DNA of 64,000 nt from Amphibacillus xylanus NBRC 15112 (GTDB lineage Bacteria > Bacillota > Bacilli > Bacillales > Amphibacillaceae): positions 1,488,001 through 1,552,000 of the forward strand of contig NC_018704.1 in NCBI RefSeq assembly GCF_000307165.1. Reading direction: 5' to 3'. Shown here one piece after another: positions 47,793-56,325 of this stretch. The translations under genes and the position numbers were made by a program. Below the pieces are notes generated by a model, which was given only the letters and a program-made list of their open reading frames with translations, was not told the origin of the DNA and did no database searches. Every line of letters begins with the position of its first letter. Position 1 is the first letter of the stretch.

Positions 47793-48209
47793 CTACTGTA
47801 CAATTTTACCAACAATATAAACGTCGGTAATTTCCCCTTCTTCCATTAATTTATTCATTTCATCACGTAATCTATCTTCAAAATCTGACAAGTTTTCCTG
47901 TAATTGATCTGAAGTAAGATTAACAGTTTCTTTAATAAGGATGTTTTTAAATTGAAACTCTCTTAACTCGACTTCATCTCTAGCCTTACCATTGTTAGTA
48001 AGGATATTGAATTTCAACTGAACATATCTATTATCTGCTAAATCTAGATTGATCTCCTCTGTCGTGTAAGAATACTTGACTTGTTCTTCAATAGTTAAGG
48101 CTTGATCTGCATCGGTGTCATTCAATAATAGGTAAACTACTCCACCTATACCTGCTAAAGCTATGATCGACAGTATCGCTAAAACTACCTTAAAACCATT
48201 ATTGCTCAT
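47793..48209 (-). CDS. fliL: Flagellar basal body-associated protein FliL
   Basis: Membrane protein around the stator/basal body that supports stator function. About 138 residues: membrane helix near 7-27 (FKVVLAILSIIALAGIGGVV), then an extracytoplasmic SPFH-like domain ending REFQFKNILIKETVNLTSDQL and IVGKIVQ. ATG 48209 with AGGTGAG just upstream; a GTG in that site begins the longer frame. Overlaps swrD by 11 bp. Confidence 0.93.
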   Translation of the reverse strand: MSNNGFKVVLAILSIIALAGIGGVVYLLLNDTDADQALTIEEQVKYSYTTEEINLDLADNRYVQLKFNILTNNGKARDEVELREFQFKNILIKETVNLTSDQLQENLSDFEDRLRDEMNKLMEEGEITDVYIVGKIVQ

Positions 48210-48420
48210 TTTTCTCACCTACTTTTACATGCAATCCTATAAGTCCTACTTGTTGATAAAACTTCATTATTGCTTGACGAACTTCTGCTTCTGGTTCTTT
48301 TACAACTAGCTTTTTACCATTAAACAAAGTTATTGTCGTGTCAGGAAATGATTGAATTCTTTCGATATAAATAGCGTTTAAAGTAAATGTTTCACCATTA
48401 AAACTCGTTAATTGAATCAT
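48199..48420 (-). CDS. swrD: FlbD family protein SwrD (YlzI)
   Basis: FlbD-family small protein; B. subtilis SwrD raises flagellar motor power and is needed for swarming. 73 residues with IQLTSFNGETFTLNAIYIERIQ (N-terminal family core), FPDTTITLFNGKKLVVKE and a helical C-terminus. The ribosome-binding arrangement is unusual: the AGGAGGGG site is separated from the ATG by a 25-nt hairpin. Confidence 0.88.
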   Translation of the reverse strand: MIQLTSFNGETFTLNAIYIERIQSFPDTTITLFNGKKLVVKEPEAEVRQAIMKFYQQVGLIGLHVKVGEKNEQ

Positions 48421-48429
48421 TTTTTATTA

Positions 48430-48462
48430 GGAGCAAGTCACTTAGACTTGCTCCCCCCTCCT
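48430..48462 (-). promoter_or_regulatory. swrD: Hairpin between Shine-Dalgarno and start codon of swrD
   Basis: On the minus strand, AGGAGGGG (48462-48455) is followed at once by GGAGCAAGTC, a 5-nt loop and GACTTGCTCC (a perfect 10-bp stem, 48454-48430), then nine nt and the ATG (48420). Without folding, the ribosome site is 34 nt from the start; with the stem folded it is effectively nine. No T-run follows, so it is not a terminator. Confidence 0.7.
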
Positions 48463-48464
48463 AA

Positions 48465-49316
48465 CTAGCGTTTAAGATTTACAAGTTCTTGTAGTATTTC
48501 ATCTGAAGTTGTAATAATTCGGGTATTTGCTTGGAATCCTCGTTGAGCGACAATCATATCTGTAAACTCTTCAGCTAAATCGACGTTAGACATTTCTAGC
48601 GCACCAGATACAATTGAAGCACTTCCGTCAGATTCCGGTGTTATCAATGTTGGAATTCCGTTTGTACCAATCATTCCGTCGTTAACAGTAGAGCGGTACA
48701 TATTCGCTCCAATTGCCTCTAAACCACCAGGGTTTGAGAATTTTGCTAGCATAATTTGTCCAGCAACTTGTGTTTGGTTATTTTCATCAATATAGTTAAC
48801 TACTCCATTGCCTTGAATACTAAAGCTAGATGCTGTTGGTGGGATTGTAATAACAGTTGGGTTACCATCTGCATCTGCACCAACTAAATATTCACCATTT
48901 GCATTTACAATTCTGTTAGCATCATCTAGATACATGTTACCTGCTCTTGTATATGATAAGTTTACATCTGCTAAATCAATCGCAACATCATTTGTACCAG
49001 ACGCAAAGATAAACATGCCATCTCCTTCTAAAGCTAAGTCAAGGGTTCTATTTGTCGTTTGACGGTTTCCTTGAGTGTGGATAACATCAATCGCACCAAT
49101 TTGAGAACCTAAACCAACTTGTTGTGCATTTATCCCCCCGCGAATATCAGTAGGAGCTGATGCACCAGCAATCGTTTGACTCATCATATCTTGAAATGCA
49201 ACACGTGATTTTTTATATCCTGATGTATTAACGTTTGCAATATTATTTCCAACAACGTCTAATTGTGTTTGAAAACCTTTTAAACCAGCAATTCCTGAAT
49301 ACATTGATCTTAACAT
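48465..49316 (-). CDS. flgE: Flagellar hook protein FlgE
   Basis: Forms the extracellular hook. 283 residues, the short Bacillus form (once named flgG). N-terminal rod/hook motif MLRSMYSGIAGLKGFQ, then DVVGNNIANVNTSGYKK; core with LDLALEGDGMFIFA; C-terminal LEMSNVDLAEEFTDMIVAQRGFQANTRIITT signature split over the terminal helix. AGGAGG ribosome site. Lies after flgD and the TIGR02530 protein; its polymer length is normally limited by FliK. Confidence 0.95.
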   Translation of the reverse strand: MLRSMYSGIAGLKGFQTQLDVVGNNIANVNTSGYKKSRVAFQDMMSQTIAGASAPTDIRGGINAQQVGLGSQIGAIDVIHTQGNRQTTNRTLDLALEGDGMFIFASGTNDVAIDLADVNLSYTRAGNMYLDDANRIVNANGEYLVGADADGNPTVITIPPTASSFSIQGNGVVNYIDENNQTQVAGQIMLAKFSNPGGLEAIGANMYRSTVNDGMIGTNGIPTLITPESDGSASIVSGALEMSNVDLAEEFTDMIVAQRGFQANTRIITTSDEILQELVNLKR

Positions 49317-49393
49317 TATTTATTCCTCCTTATTAAGTCACTACTGTATCAATCAGTCAACAGTAGTAAAGGCCTCCTTGTTAAGGTCCAGCC

Positions 49394-49768
49394 TTAATCG
49401 ATTAAAATCGTACCATTTATATTTGTAAAAATACGGCTTTGTGCTTCATGACGGTCAAGTGCTGTAACGACCGTATGATTCTTTGCACTTACTAAAAGCG
49501 TTGCTTCTCTCGTAATAACTAGTGAATCTGTGATACCTTTTTGTCTTGCTTCTAAAATTTGTTTTGATATTTCTTGCCATTTTTCATTTGAAATTTCAAT
49601 TTTCCGTTCATTTAAACGTGCCTGAGCATGTTTACTTATCTTTAGTTCCGCTTGAGTCTGATCTAAAATAGCTTGGAACGAGCTAGTCTGTTGATGTGTT
49701 TTTGTTATTTTTTGTTGTTTTGGATGAAGTAATGCTTGCTTAGGAACATGTTGAATTTGATAATGCAT
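49394..49768 (-). CDS. Flagellar operon protein, TIGR02530 family
   Basis: Conserved small protein between flgD and flgE in Firmicute flagellar operons; biochemical role not established. 124 residues. A basic, disordered N-terminus to about 45, then the family core ISKHAQARLNERKIEIS, LEARQKGITDSLVI and a C-terminal LVSAKNHTVVTALDRHEAQSRIF stretch cut here to its first 19. Starts 13 bp after flgD. Confidence 0.88.
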   Translation of the reverse strand: MHYQIQHVPKQALLHPKQQKITKTHQQTSSFQAILDQTQAELKISKHAQARLNERKIEISNEKWQEISKQILEARQKGITDSLVITREATLLVSAKNHTVVTALDRHEAQSRIFTNINGTILID

Positions 49769-49781
49769 TTAACCCCCCCTT

Positions 49782-50231
49782 TTATTCATTTGAAGGTTGA
49801 TTAATTCTTAAAATTTCATCCGTATAGATTTTCTCACTATTTTCTAGTTCAATAACGGCAAAGCCATTGTTTTCACTAATTGCTACAACTTCACTTTTAA
49901 CAATTTCTTTTGGTTCCATAATTTGACCAGTTTCTTGATCAATTTTATAATAACTCACTTGTTTGCCGATTAAATGACTGTACTGAATAACTGGTGACAT
50001 CATCTGATTATTAACCAGTTTATTAATCGATTCATTCATATTCATCATTTGCTCGAGTGAAGAAAATGTTGTCATTTGTGATATAAATTCTCGATCATCC
50101 ATTGGACTTAATGGGTCTTGATTCTTAATTTGAGTCATTAATATCTTTAAAAACTCATCTTTACCAAGATCACTACTCGGTTTTCCTCTATCGATATTAC
50201 GTAAATAATATGAAGGATCTATTCGTGTCAT
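49782..50231 (-). CDS. flgD: Hook assembly scaffold FlgD
   Basis: Cap protein for hook polymerisation. 149 residues, the shorter Bacillus form. LGKDEFLKILMTQIKNQDPL with SPMDDREFISQMTTFSSLEQM is the N-terminal FlgD signature; a short SH3-like part follows. It starts 3 bp after the fliK C-terminal fragment, so its expression now depends on reading past or starting downstream of the ISLre2 insertion. Confidence 0.94.
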   Translation of the reverse strand: MTRIDPSYYLRNIDRGKPSSDLGKDEFLKILMTQIKNQDPLSPMDDREFISQMTTFSSLEQMMNMNESINKLVNNQMMSPVIQYSHLIGKQVSYYKIDQETGQIMEPKEIVKSEVVAISENNGFAVIELENSEKIYTDEILRINQPSNE

Positions 50232-50234
50232 CTG

Positions 50235-50762
50235 CTACATCCTTTCTTGCTTCAACAGTTCATCGAATCTAATTGAATCTTCCCCAATTTCATTTTGATC
50301 ACGTTCTCTAGTCTGATCATTCTGTTCATGCGAATCTTCTTGATCAGGTGTGCTTTCAAACGGTGATGATTGTTCTAAGTAAACCGGTTCTAGCTCTTGC
50401 TTCTCAATCACAATATTATGTGGGCTAAACATATGTCTCAATTCTTTGACGTTTGCTTCTAGAGCCTCTTTTGCCATCTGTGAAGTTGCGGTTAGCTTAA
50501 CGAGCATCTCACCATCAATTTCTGTTAATTCCACCATAATTGTTCCCAAGGACTTAGGTGCAATTTTTAATACTAATTGATGGCCACCTGATAGATTTTG
50601 AATAAAACGACTTTGACTAATCGCTTTCTCAAATTGTGAGAGTAATTGCTCACTCATCTGATCAACGCTATCCACTTGATGACCTAAATGAATTTGCATT
50701 TGCTCTATAGTCGAGTGAGTGCTTTGTTGACGTATGAGTAAAATTATTGTGGGCGCAAAAAT
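50235..50762 (-). pseudogene. fliK: fliK, C-terminal fragment (gene split by IS)
   Basis: C-terminal part of the flagellar hook-length control protein, including the Flg_hook/substrate-switch domain: GGHQLVLKIAPKSLGTIMVELTEI, EMLVKLTATSQMAKEALEAN and LRHMFSPHNIVIE, then a charged tail. The open frame runs back to a stop at 50766-50768 inside or at the edge of the insertion sequence. An ATG at 50699 (MQIHLGHQ) could start a 154-residue product, but only a weak AGAG lies before it. The N-terminal part is at 52274-53188. Whether the domain is still made is unknown. Confidence 0.88.
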
Positions 50763-50764
50763 AT

Positions 50765-52273
50765 ATTAACCCCTTCACTAAGTGAAGGGGCCAGCAAGCG
50801 ATAGCGCGGTAGGAAACAAAGCAAAAGTCATGAAAAAAGGGACACTCCTTGGTAAAATGATAGTCTACTAAAACACCATTACCGAAAGGAGAATCCCTCA
50901 TGGAAAAGAATATCATAAAATACCCAAATTTAAAACAAATTGAGCAATTGGTTTGGAGACAATTACAAGAAACCTTTGGTTTCGTTATGAAACAGGTCTT
51001 GGAGGATATGGACCAACAGATTGCCGATGAACGTGATAAAAAGCGCTATCGTCTTATTGATAAAAGAAAGTTTAATATAGCTAGTCTCTTTGGTGAGATT
51101 GAATTATATCGCAATTATTACCTTGACCGATCAACTGGGGAATATGTCTATCTTCTTGATCGTTATCTAGAGTTTGAGGAGGCCGGTTCTTTTAGTCCAT
51201 TGATTGAGGAAGCTGCCATTGAGCTAGCTGTTAAGGGTCGCTCCTATCGAAATGCAGCTAATACATTACAAACTCTATTAGGTTACCGGGTTATCAGTCA
51301 TGAGGCAATTCGTCAACACCTATTAGAGGTTACGTGTAAACCTAAAAAGCGTGAACCTATACTCCAACCCGTCTTATTTGTAGAAGTAGATGGTTTATTT
51401 GTAAAACGCCAAGGTAAATGGAAAAAGGGAAAAGAAGAGAAAATAGCAGCTGTCCATCAAGGATGGGAAGTCAATGGAAAACGGGTTAGCCTTAAGAACA
51501 AACGTCATTTTATTCACAAAGGAAAGCAACCCTTTTGGGAGGCTTTTGAGGACTTTCTAATTGAAAACTTCGAATATGACCCGACTTTTCACAAGCTGGT
51601 TATAAATGGAGATGGTGCCAACTGGATTACATCCTGTCGTGAGTATTTTAAAGGTCGTGTATTCTTTTCTCTTGATCGCTTTCATGTGGCACGAGAGGTT
51701 AAGAGTATATTCAGCAAGCATCCTCGTTATCGGTCCATTCGTAAAGCCCTTGCGGCATACAAATACAAAACGTTCTTAACAGAGCTTAACAGTGCCGTAG
51801 GAACGCTTGAGGATGAGGAGAAGGAGGAACGACTTGTGTCGTTTATCCGCCAATTAGAAAAATATCCAGAAGCATTGGGAGATTATAGAATATGGTTAAA
51901 AGAACAGGGAATTGATACAACTGGTATGCGTCCAATGGGAAGCGCAGAGGGAACCATGAGTGTGTTTGCCAAAAGACTAAAAAATGGCCGTAGTTGGTCG
52001 GATAAAGGTGTAAGTGCCATGGGCACTGCATTAGTGGCCTTCTTGGATAATTTGTCCCTAAAGACTTTATTCGGGCGAATAGATAAATGGACAGAAATCG
52101 AGCTGGAAAAGAAACCACCAAGACATTATAAAGAAAAGGTTAAAAGAACCATTGGTCAGGTTACCAGAGACAATCTTATGTACCTAAAAGGAAAGGCAAA
52201 TATTCCGATATACAACGTGTTAAAGGAGTTATCTGGTTTTTAAAAAAGGCAAAAACTTTATCAAGGGGTCACC
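50765..52273 (+). mobile_element. ISLre2-family insertion sequence inside fliK
   Basis: About 1.5 kb, plus strand, opposite to fliK. The ends are inferred from imperfect terminal inverted repeats: right end (read inward) GGTGACCCCTTGATAAAG and left end ATTAACCCCTTCACTAAG, 12 of 18 identical with ACCCCTT shared. A short palindrome (10-base arms around 50770-50790) lies at the left end. I did not find a convincing target duplication. The single gene is a full-length transposase. Boundaries are uncertain by some 20 bp on the left. Confidence 0.75.
50900..52243 (+). CDS. ISLre2 family transposase (UPF0236)
   Basis: Transposase of the ISLre2 family (UPF0236 group). 447 residues, full length. Recognisable segments: DKRKFNIASLFGEIELYRNYY, the conserved EEAAIELAVKGRSYRNAA, LFVEVDGLFVKRQGKWKKG with a probable catalytic Asp, and INGDGANWI with SLDRFHVAREV (second Asp region), then a C-terminal MGSAEGTMSVFAKRLKNG with the probable Glu. 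GAAAGGAGAA ribosome site 8 nt before the ATG. No frameshift, so it could be active. Confidence 0.92.
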   Translation: MEKNIIKYPNLKQIEQLVWRQLQETFGFVMKQVLEDMDQQIADERDKKRYRLIDKRKFNIASLFGEIELYRNYYLDRSTGEYVYLLDRYLEFEEAGSFSPLIEEAAIELAVKGRSYRNAANTLQTLLGYRVISHEAIRQHLLEVTCKPKKREPILQPVLFVEVDGLFVKRQGKWKKGKEEKIAAVHQGWEVNGKRVSLKNKRHFIHKGKQPFWEAFEDFLIENFEYDPTFHKLVINGDGANWITSCREYFKGRVFFSLDRFHVAREVKSIFSKHPRYRSIRKALAAYKYKTFLTELNSAVGTLEDEEKEERLVSFIRQLEKYPEALGDYRIWLKEQGIDTTGMRPMGSAEGTMSVFAKRLKNGRSWSDKGVSAMGTALVAFLDNLSLKTLFGRIDKWTEIELEKKPPRHYKEKVKRTIGQVTRDNLMYLKGKANIPIYNVLKELSGF

Positions 52274-53188
52274 TTAAAATGATGAATCCGCTTTCATTAT
52301 TAACGTAGAAAAATTGCCTACAAATACTTGACTCAAACTTTGTTGACTGAATAGTTGACCAAAAGTGTCTGTTGACGTATCTTGATTATTACTAATTTGA
52401 TCGACTGCTGCTTTAACCCACTTCATAATATCTTTAGACGTAACGACAGAATCTGATCGATAATTTGTTTGTTCAGATAAAGCAGTTCTCTTCAGATAAT
52501 TTTGATACACTTTTGAAAAAGTAGTGAGTTTAGCTTGATCAACGTCTAGCTCTGTTAAGTTATCTAACAGCATCGTAAACTGTTCTTCTGTTGGTTGCAT
52601 TCGATTTAATAGATCAAGTAGTTGCTTAGCATCCTTTTGGGTAAAATCATCAAATTGATTCATTAATTGATTGATAGAATCAATCGTCTGTTGATTTGTT
52701 TCAACTTGAATCATTTGCTGTCTTACGTTGTAATCAACTGATACAAAATGATGGGTCCAGTTAGAAAACTCTGATGCATATACTGTTTGATCTGATTCAT
52801 TCTCAATTTCACTCTCATTTGATAATGTAGAAAGAATTGTTTGTAGCTTTTGATCAGTTATTTCGATTTCAGCTAAATTCAAGTTTGCTAGAATATCTAT
52901 CAATTGGCTTTCATCTACGTTACTGACCTCAAGTTCAGCTTCTAACCAACCTATTACATAATCTAAATCTTGCTCAGATAATTCTTCTAACCAATTATTT
53001 AATTGAGTTTCAAGATCTAATTTTTCATCTATTGGATCAACAATAGAATTTTCAATACTTACATCTGATTGCTTTTCATTTACAATTTGTTTAAACGATG
53101 TTGTAAAATCCTTGTCAGTTTTAACGTAAGATCCTTGATCTACAGCTGTTATTTGTTGTGCGAAAATCACATTACCAGTCACGTTCAT
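52274..53188 (-). pseudogene. fliK: fliK, N-terminal fragment (gene split by IS)
   Basis: N-terminal 304 residues of the hook-length control protein, in its normal position between ylxF/motE and flgD. Poorly conserved, acidic and Gln/Asn-rich, typical of the FliK ruler region; it ends ...VGNFSTLIMKADSSF with a stop created at the IS junction. It starts at the ATG of 53188 (MNVTGN) after AAAGGGGGTGG. It lacks the C-terminal substrate-switch domain. If secreted alone it might measure length without triggering the switch. Confidence 0.88.
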
Positions 53189-53218
53189 ATTTCCACCCCC
53201 TTTCAAATTAACTTGCGA

Positions 53219-53797
53219 TTATTTTAGTAATTGTTCAGTTAGGGTTGCTGCGCTTTCCGGATCCATCTCACTTAAAATCGCTGCTCGTTTTGTTTCATCA
53301 AGTGCTCTTAGTATTTGTAAAGCATCTGTCTTATTCATCTCTGTAATAATGAGCGCAGCATTTTTTGCAGCCATCTCCTGATATGTAGATACAATCTGCG
53401 CTACTGCCATATTGTCCTTATTATCAATCGCTGATGTCACTTCAGTTTGATCCAATTGGTGCTTCAATCTCTCAATCTCTTGTTTAAGTTGATCAATTTC
53501 CAACTCTTTAGTAGATAAATCAGCTTCCATACTCGCTTTTTCATCTTTAAGTTTTGCGATTTGTTTTTCTAATTGGTTCTCTCGTCTTTCAATTTCAGCT
53601 TCTTCCTCGGTCGTTACAAATTGATTAATAACTGGAATTTGATTGGCGAATTCTTTGATTTTCGCTCCTGGATTTAAGTCTAGTAATGATATGACAATAA
53701 ACCCGATTGAGATGGCTAAGACTAAAGGAATTATGATTAAAAATAGCCACTGTGTAAAACTGACCTTTTTATTTTCATCACCTTGAACTGTTGCCAT
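53219..53797 (-). CDS. ylxF: YlxF, MotE/MgtE-N-like flagellar protein
   Basis: Position and layout match B. subtilis ylxF; the family (MotE-like, with an MgtE-N-type domain) is linked to stator or basal body function in some bacteria, but the role here is not established. 192 residues: membrane helix near 18-40, a long coiled coil at about 65-115 (EAEIERRENQLEKQIAKL...), and a C-terminal helical domain ALRILDETKRAAILSEMDPES-like (ILRALDETKRAAILSEMDPE). ATG at 53797; the GTG nine bases upstream overlaps the fliJ stop. Confidence 0.88.
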   Translation of the reverse strand: MATVQGDENKKVSFTQWLFLIIIPLVLAISIGFIVISLLDLNPGAKIKEFANQIPVINQFVTTEEEAEIERRENQLEKQIAKLKDEKASMEADLSTKELEIDQLKQEIERLKHQLDQTEVTSAIDNKDNMAVAQIVSTYQEMAAKNAALIITEMNKTDALQILRALDETKRAAILSEMDPESAATLTEQLLK

Positions 53798-53802
53798 CTT
53801 TA

Positions 53803-54249
53803 TCACCCATTTCTTCGATTAAAAAACTGTCTTGTCGATATTTCATCCATCAATTGACTTTCTAAATACGCTTCTCGTTCACGTTCTTTTTTGCGTTTAT
53901 TCTCAATTATTTTTTCGAATTTTTTCACTTCAATATGTTGTTCTGTTAGTTTCTCTTGTTTCTTTTCCATTACAGCTCTTTTTTGATTGACTTCCATCTG
54001 AACAACATAGATTCGCTCTTTAATTCGCTCGATAAAAGCATAATGCGTTGCTAGGGTAGTCACTGTCCCTGATGAAGATAAGTAATAATTATACTCTTTT
54101 TCTACTTGTTCTTTTTTATTAAGTAATAAATATAATTTCTCAGCACTCTGTTCAAAATCACGCATCGCTTGTTGGTAGTCGAGTAAAGCTTTATTTTTTA
54201 AATTTTCTTGATGGTTTAATATTTTACTGTAAGCTTTAATCGTCGCCAT
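53803..54249 (-). CDS. fliJ: Flagellar export chaperone FliJ
   Basis: Coiled-coil stalk that links the FliI ATPase ring to FlhA. 148 residues, almost all predicted antiparallel helix: YSKILNHQENLKNKALLDYQ near the start and KREREAYLESQLMDEIS at the end. Low sequence identity is usual; identity rests on fold and on place after fliI (5 bp). Confidence 0.92.
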   Translation of the reverse strand: MATIKAYSKILNHQENLKNKALLDYQQAMRDFEQSAEKLYLLLNKKEQVEKEYNYYLSSSGTVTTLATHYAFIERIKERIYVVQMEVNQKRAVMEKKQEKLTEQHIEVKKFEKIIENKRKKEREREAYLESQLMDEISTRQFFNRRNG

Positions 54250-54254
54250 CTAAA

Positions 54255-55562
54255 TTATCCTCCATCTAAAACAGATTTCATTTTTTCAATCGCTTCTGCT
54301 CTCGTACACTTTTCGTCAATCCCTTGTTTTAAAAATGCAGTGATTTTCGGATGTAACTGAATCGCTCTGTCGACGATTGGGTTAGTTCCTTTTTTATATG
54401 CACCAATTTGGATTAACTCATAGTTTTCTTCATAAGTTGAGATGTTTAAACGCATTTCATTAGCAAGTGCCTGTTCCTCAGCTGTAGTAATTTGAGGCAT
54501 AACACGGCTAATTGATTTTAATACATTTATAGCTGGGAATTGTCCTTGTTCAGCTAGCCTTCGATCTAAGACAAAGTGACCATCTAGAATTCCTCGGGTC
54601 GCATCAGCAATGGGATCATTTAAATCATCCCCATCAACTAATACAGTATAAAACGCAGTAATTGTTCCTTTATCGCTTGTCCCAGTTCTTTCTAATAATT
54701 TCGGCAAAATAGCAAAAACTGAAGGTGGATAACCTTTGGTTGTCGGTGGTTCGCCAGTAGCTAGACCAACTTCCCTTTGAGCCATCGCTACACGAGTAAC
54801 GGAATCCATCATTAAGTTGACGTTATAACCTAAGTCTCTAAAATACTCACTAATCGCTGTAGCTGTATATGCTCCTTTAATCCGCATTAATGCAGGTTGA
54901 TCTGATGTTGCTACTACAACGATTGAGCGTTTAAGACCTTCTTCCCCTAAATCCTTATCTATAAATTCTTTAACCTCACGTCCACGTTCCCCAATTAAAC
55001 CAATCACGTTAATATCAGCTTCACTATTACGAGCGATCATCCCTAATAGTGTACTCTTTCCAACTCCACTACCCGCAAAGATACCTACCCTTTGACCTTT
55101 TCCTACCGTTAGCATTGTATCTAACGTTTTAACTCCGAGCTCAATCGGTTCTAAAATACGAGGTCGATCAAGTGGGTTCGGTGGCATTTGATCGGTATCT
55201 ACACCTTGTAACCCTAGTGGTAGTAATGAGTGATCAAGTGGTTGCCCCAATGCATCGATTACCTTGCCTGCTAATCCTTTTCCTACTTTAATTTTTAATG
55301 ATTGGTCAGTAGCTTCTACTAAACTACCTGGGCCAATATCATTAATCTGGGAATATGGCATTAATAACACTTTCTCACCGGTAAAGCCTACGACTTCAGC
55401 CATAATTTTCTTACCATTATCAGAATGAATGTAGCAGACATTCCCAATTTTCACTTCTGGTCCAATCGATTCAATCATTAGGCCAACAACTCGATCAATT
55501 TTCCCATATCGGATATATGGATCGATGCGGTCAATTGTTTCTTTATAACTATTAATGTTCAC
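54255..55562 (-). CDS. fliI: Flagellum-specific ATPase FliI
   Basis: Hexameric export ATPase related to F1-beta. 435 residues. Walker A GIFAGSGVGKSTLLGM near 165, Walker B NLMMDSVTRVAMAQREVG, catalytic Glu in LIGERGREV, and the TTKGYPPSVFAILPKLLERTG stretch. Overlaps fliH by 11 bp. Complete. Confidence 0.97.
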   Translation of the reverse strand: MNINSYKETIDRIDPYIRYGKIDRVVGLMIESIGPEVKIGNVCYIHSDNGKKIMAEVVGFTGEKVLLMPYSQINDIGPGSLVEATDQSLKIKVGKGLAGKVIDALGQPLDHSLLPLGLQGVDTDQMPPNPLDRPRILEPIELGVKTLDTMLTVGKGQRVGIFAGSGVGKSTLLGMIARNSEADINVIGLIGERGREVKEFIDKDLGEEGLKRSIVVVATSDQPALMRIKGAYTATAISEYFRDLGYNVNLMMDSVTRVAMAQREVGLATGEPPTTKGYPPSVFAILPKLLERTGTSDKGTITAFYTVLVDGDDLNDPIADATRGILDGHFVLDRRLAEQGQFPAINVLKSISRVMPQITTAEEQALANEMRLNISTYEENYELIQIGAYKKGTNPIVDRAIQLHPKITAFLKQGIDEKCTRAEAIEKMKSVLDGG

Positions 55563-56325
55563 GTTTGATTTCCTCCATTACTTCGAATAAACGTGTTTTA
55601 ATTTTGCTCAGTTGCTGATCGATTGAGACATCAAGTTGTGAATAAGGTGTCTTAATGATGCAGCCACCCGATCCCAAAGTAGCTAATGGATGTATAGAAA
55701 GAACTGTGTCTGAACCGACTAATGTCAGTAATTGATCATATTGTTCATTAACCATTTGAAAATCAGCTGCACTTGTATATATTTTGATCGACGATTGTTC
55801 TTGGACTTCTTGAATAGCTGTTTTAACTAGTTCTACAAATCCAGCATTTTCTTTAATTTCATAACTGATAATTTTGCTCGCTATTTTTGTTGCCAATTCT
55901 AATATTGTCGCTTCATTTTGTCCAATAATTTTCAAATATTCATCTCGAGCTGATTCTACAATCTGATCAGCCTCTTCAAGCTTAGCTGTAAGCGACTTTT
56001 GGCCTTCATTTCGACCTTCTTCATAGCCTTCTGAAAATGCAACTTGTTTCGTTTCATTGATTAATTGTTCCTTTTCTATTAACCACTGTTCTTTCGCAGC
56101 ATTAATCTCTTGTTCAGTTGCTAATCGCTTTGACTGCATCTCATCATTTAATCGTTGTAATTCTTTTTTCGCTTTTAAAACTTGATCATTTAACTTATTT
56201 AATTCACTTAAACTATTTTGTTCTATGCCTTCAGTCGTGTCTGGCTTAAGATTTTGGATTGTGATTGGTCTCAGTTGTATTTTCTTCACTTTTTGTTCAC
56301 GTTGGGTATCAGACAATGATATCAT
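55552..56325 (-). CDS. fliH: Flagellar export ATPase regulator FliH
   Basis: Dimeric stator-like protein that holds FliI and regulates its activity. About 257 residues: a variable N-terminus, a coiled coil from about 40 to 110, then the FliH/V-ATPase-E-like domain with FSEGYEEGRNEGQKS and VDQQLSKIKTRLFEVM. Start is uncertain: the ATG at 56325 is only two nt from GGAGG, whereas the TTG at 56316 (nine to eleven nt) is better spaced. Either way it overlaps the fliG end. Confidence 0.92.
   Translation of the reverse strand: MISLSDTQREQKVKKIQLRPITIQNLKPDTTEGIEQNSLSELNKLNDQVLKAKKELQRLNDEMQSKRLATEQEINAAKEQWLIEKEQLINETKQVAFSEGYEEGRNEGQKSLTAKLEEADQIVESARDEYLKIIGQNEATILELATKIASKIISYEIKENAGFVELVKTAIQEVQEQSSIKIYTSAADFQMVNEQYDQLLTLVGSDTVLSIHPLATLGSGGCIIKTPYSQLDVSIDQQLSKIKTRLFEVMEEIKREH

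Noticed and set aside
50739-50747. TAAAATTAT as target duplication of the ISLre2 element (with 52275-52283)
   Set aside because: One mismatch, 17 bp away from the recognisable inverted repeat, AT-rich, and joining there leaves fliK out of frame.
50668-50916. Minus-strand ORF of 82 codons across the left end of the ISLre2 element
   Set aside because: It spans the fliK fragment and the IS end in a different frame; no ribosome site and no resemblance to any protein. A chance frame.
51843-52121. Minus-strand ORF inside the ISLre2 transposase gene
   Set aside because: Antisense shadow of a clear transposase gene with no supporting signals.
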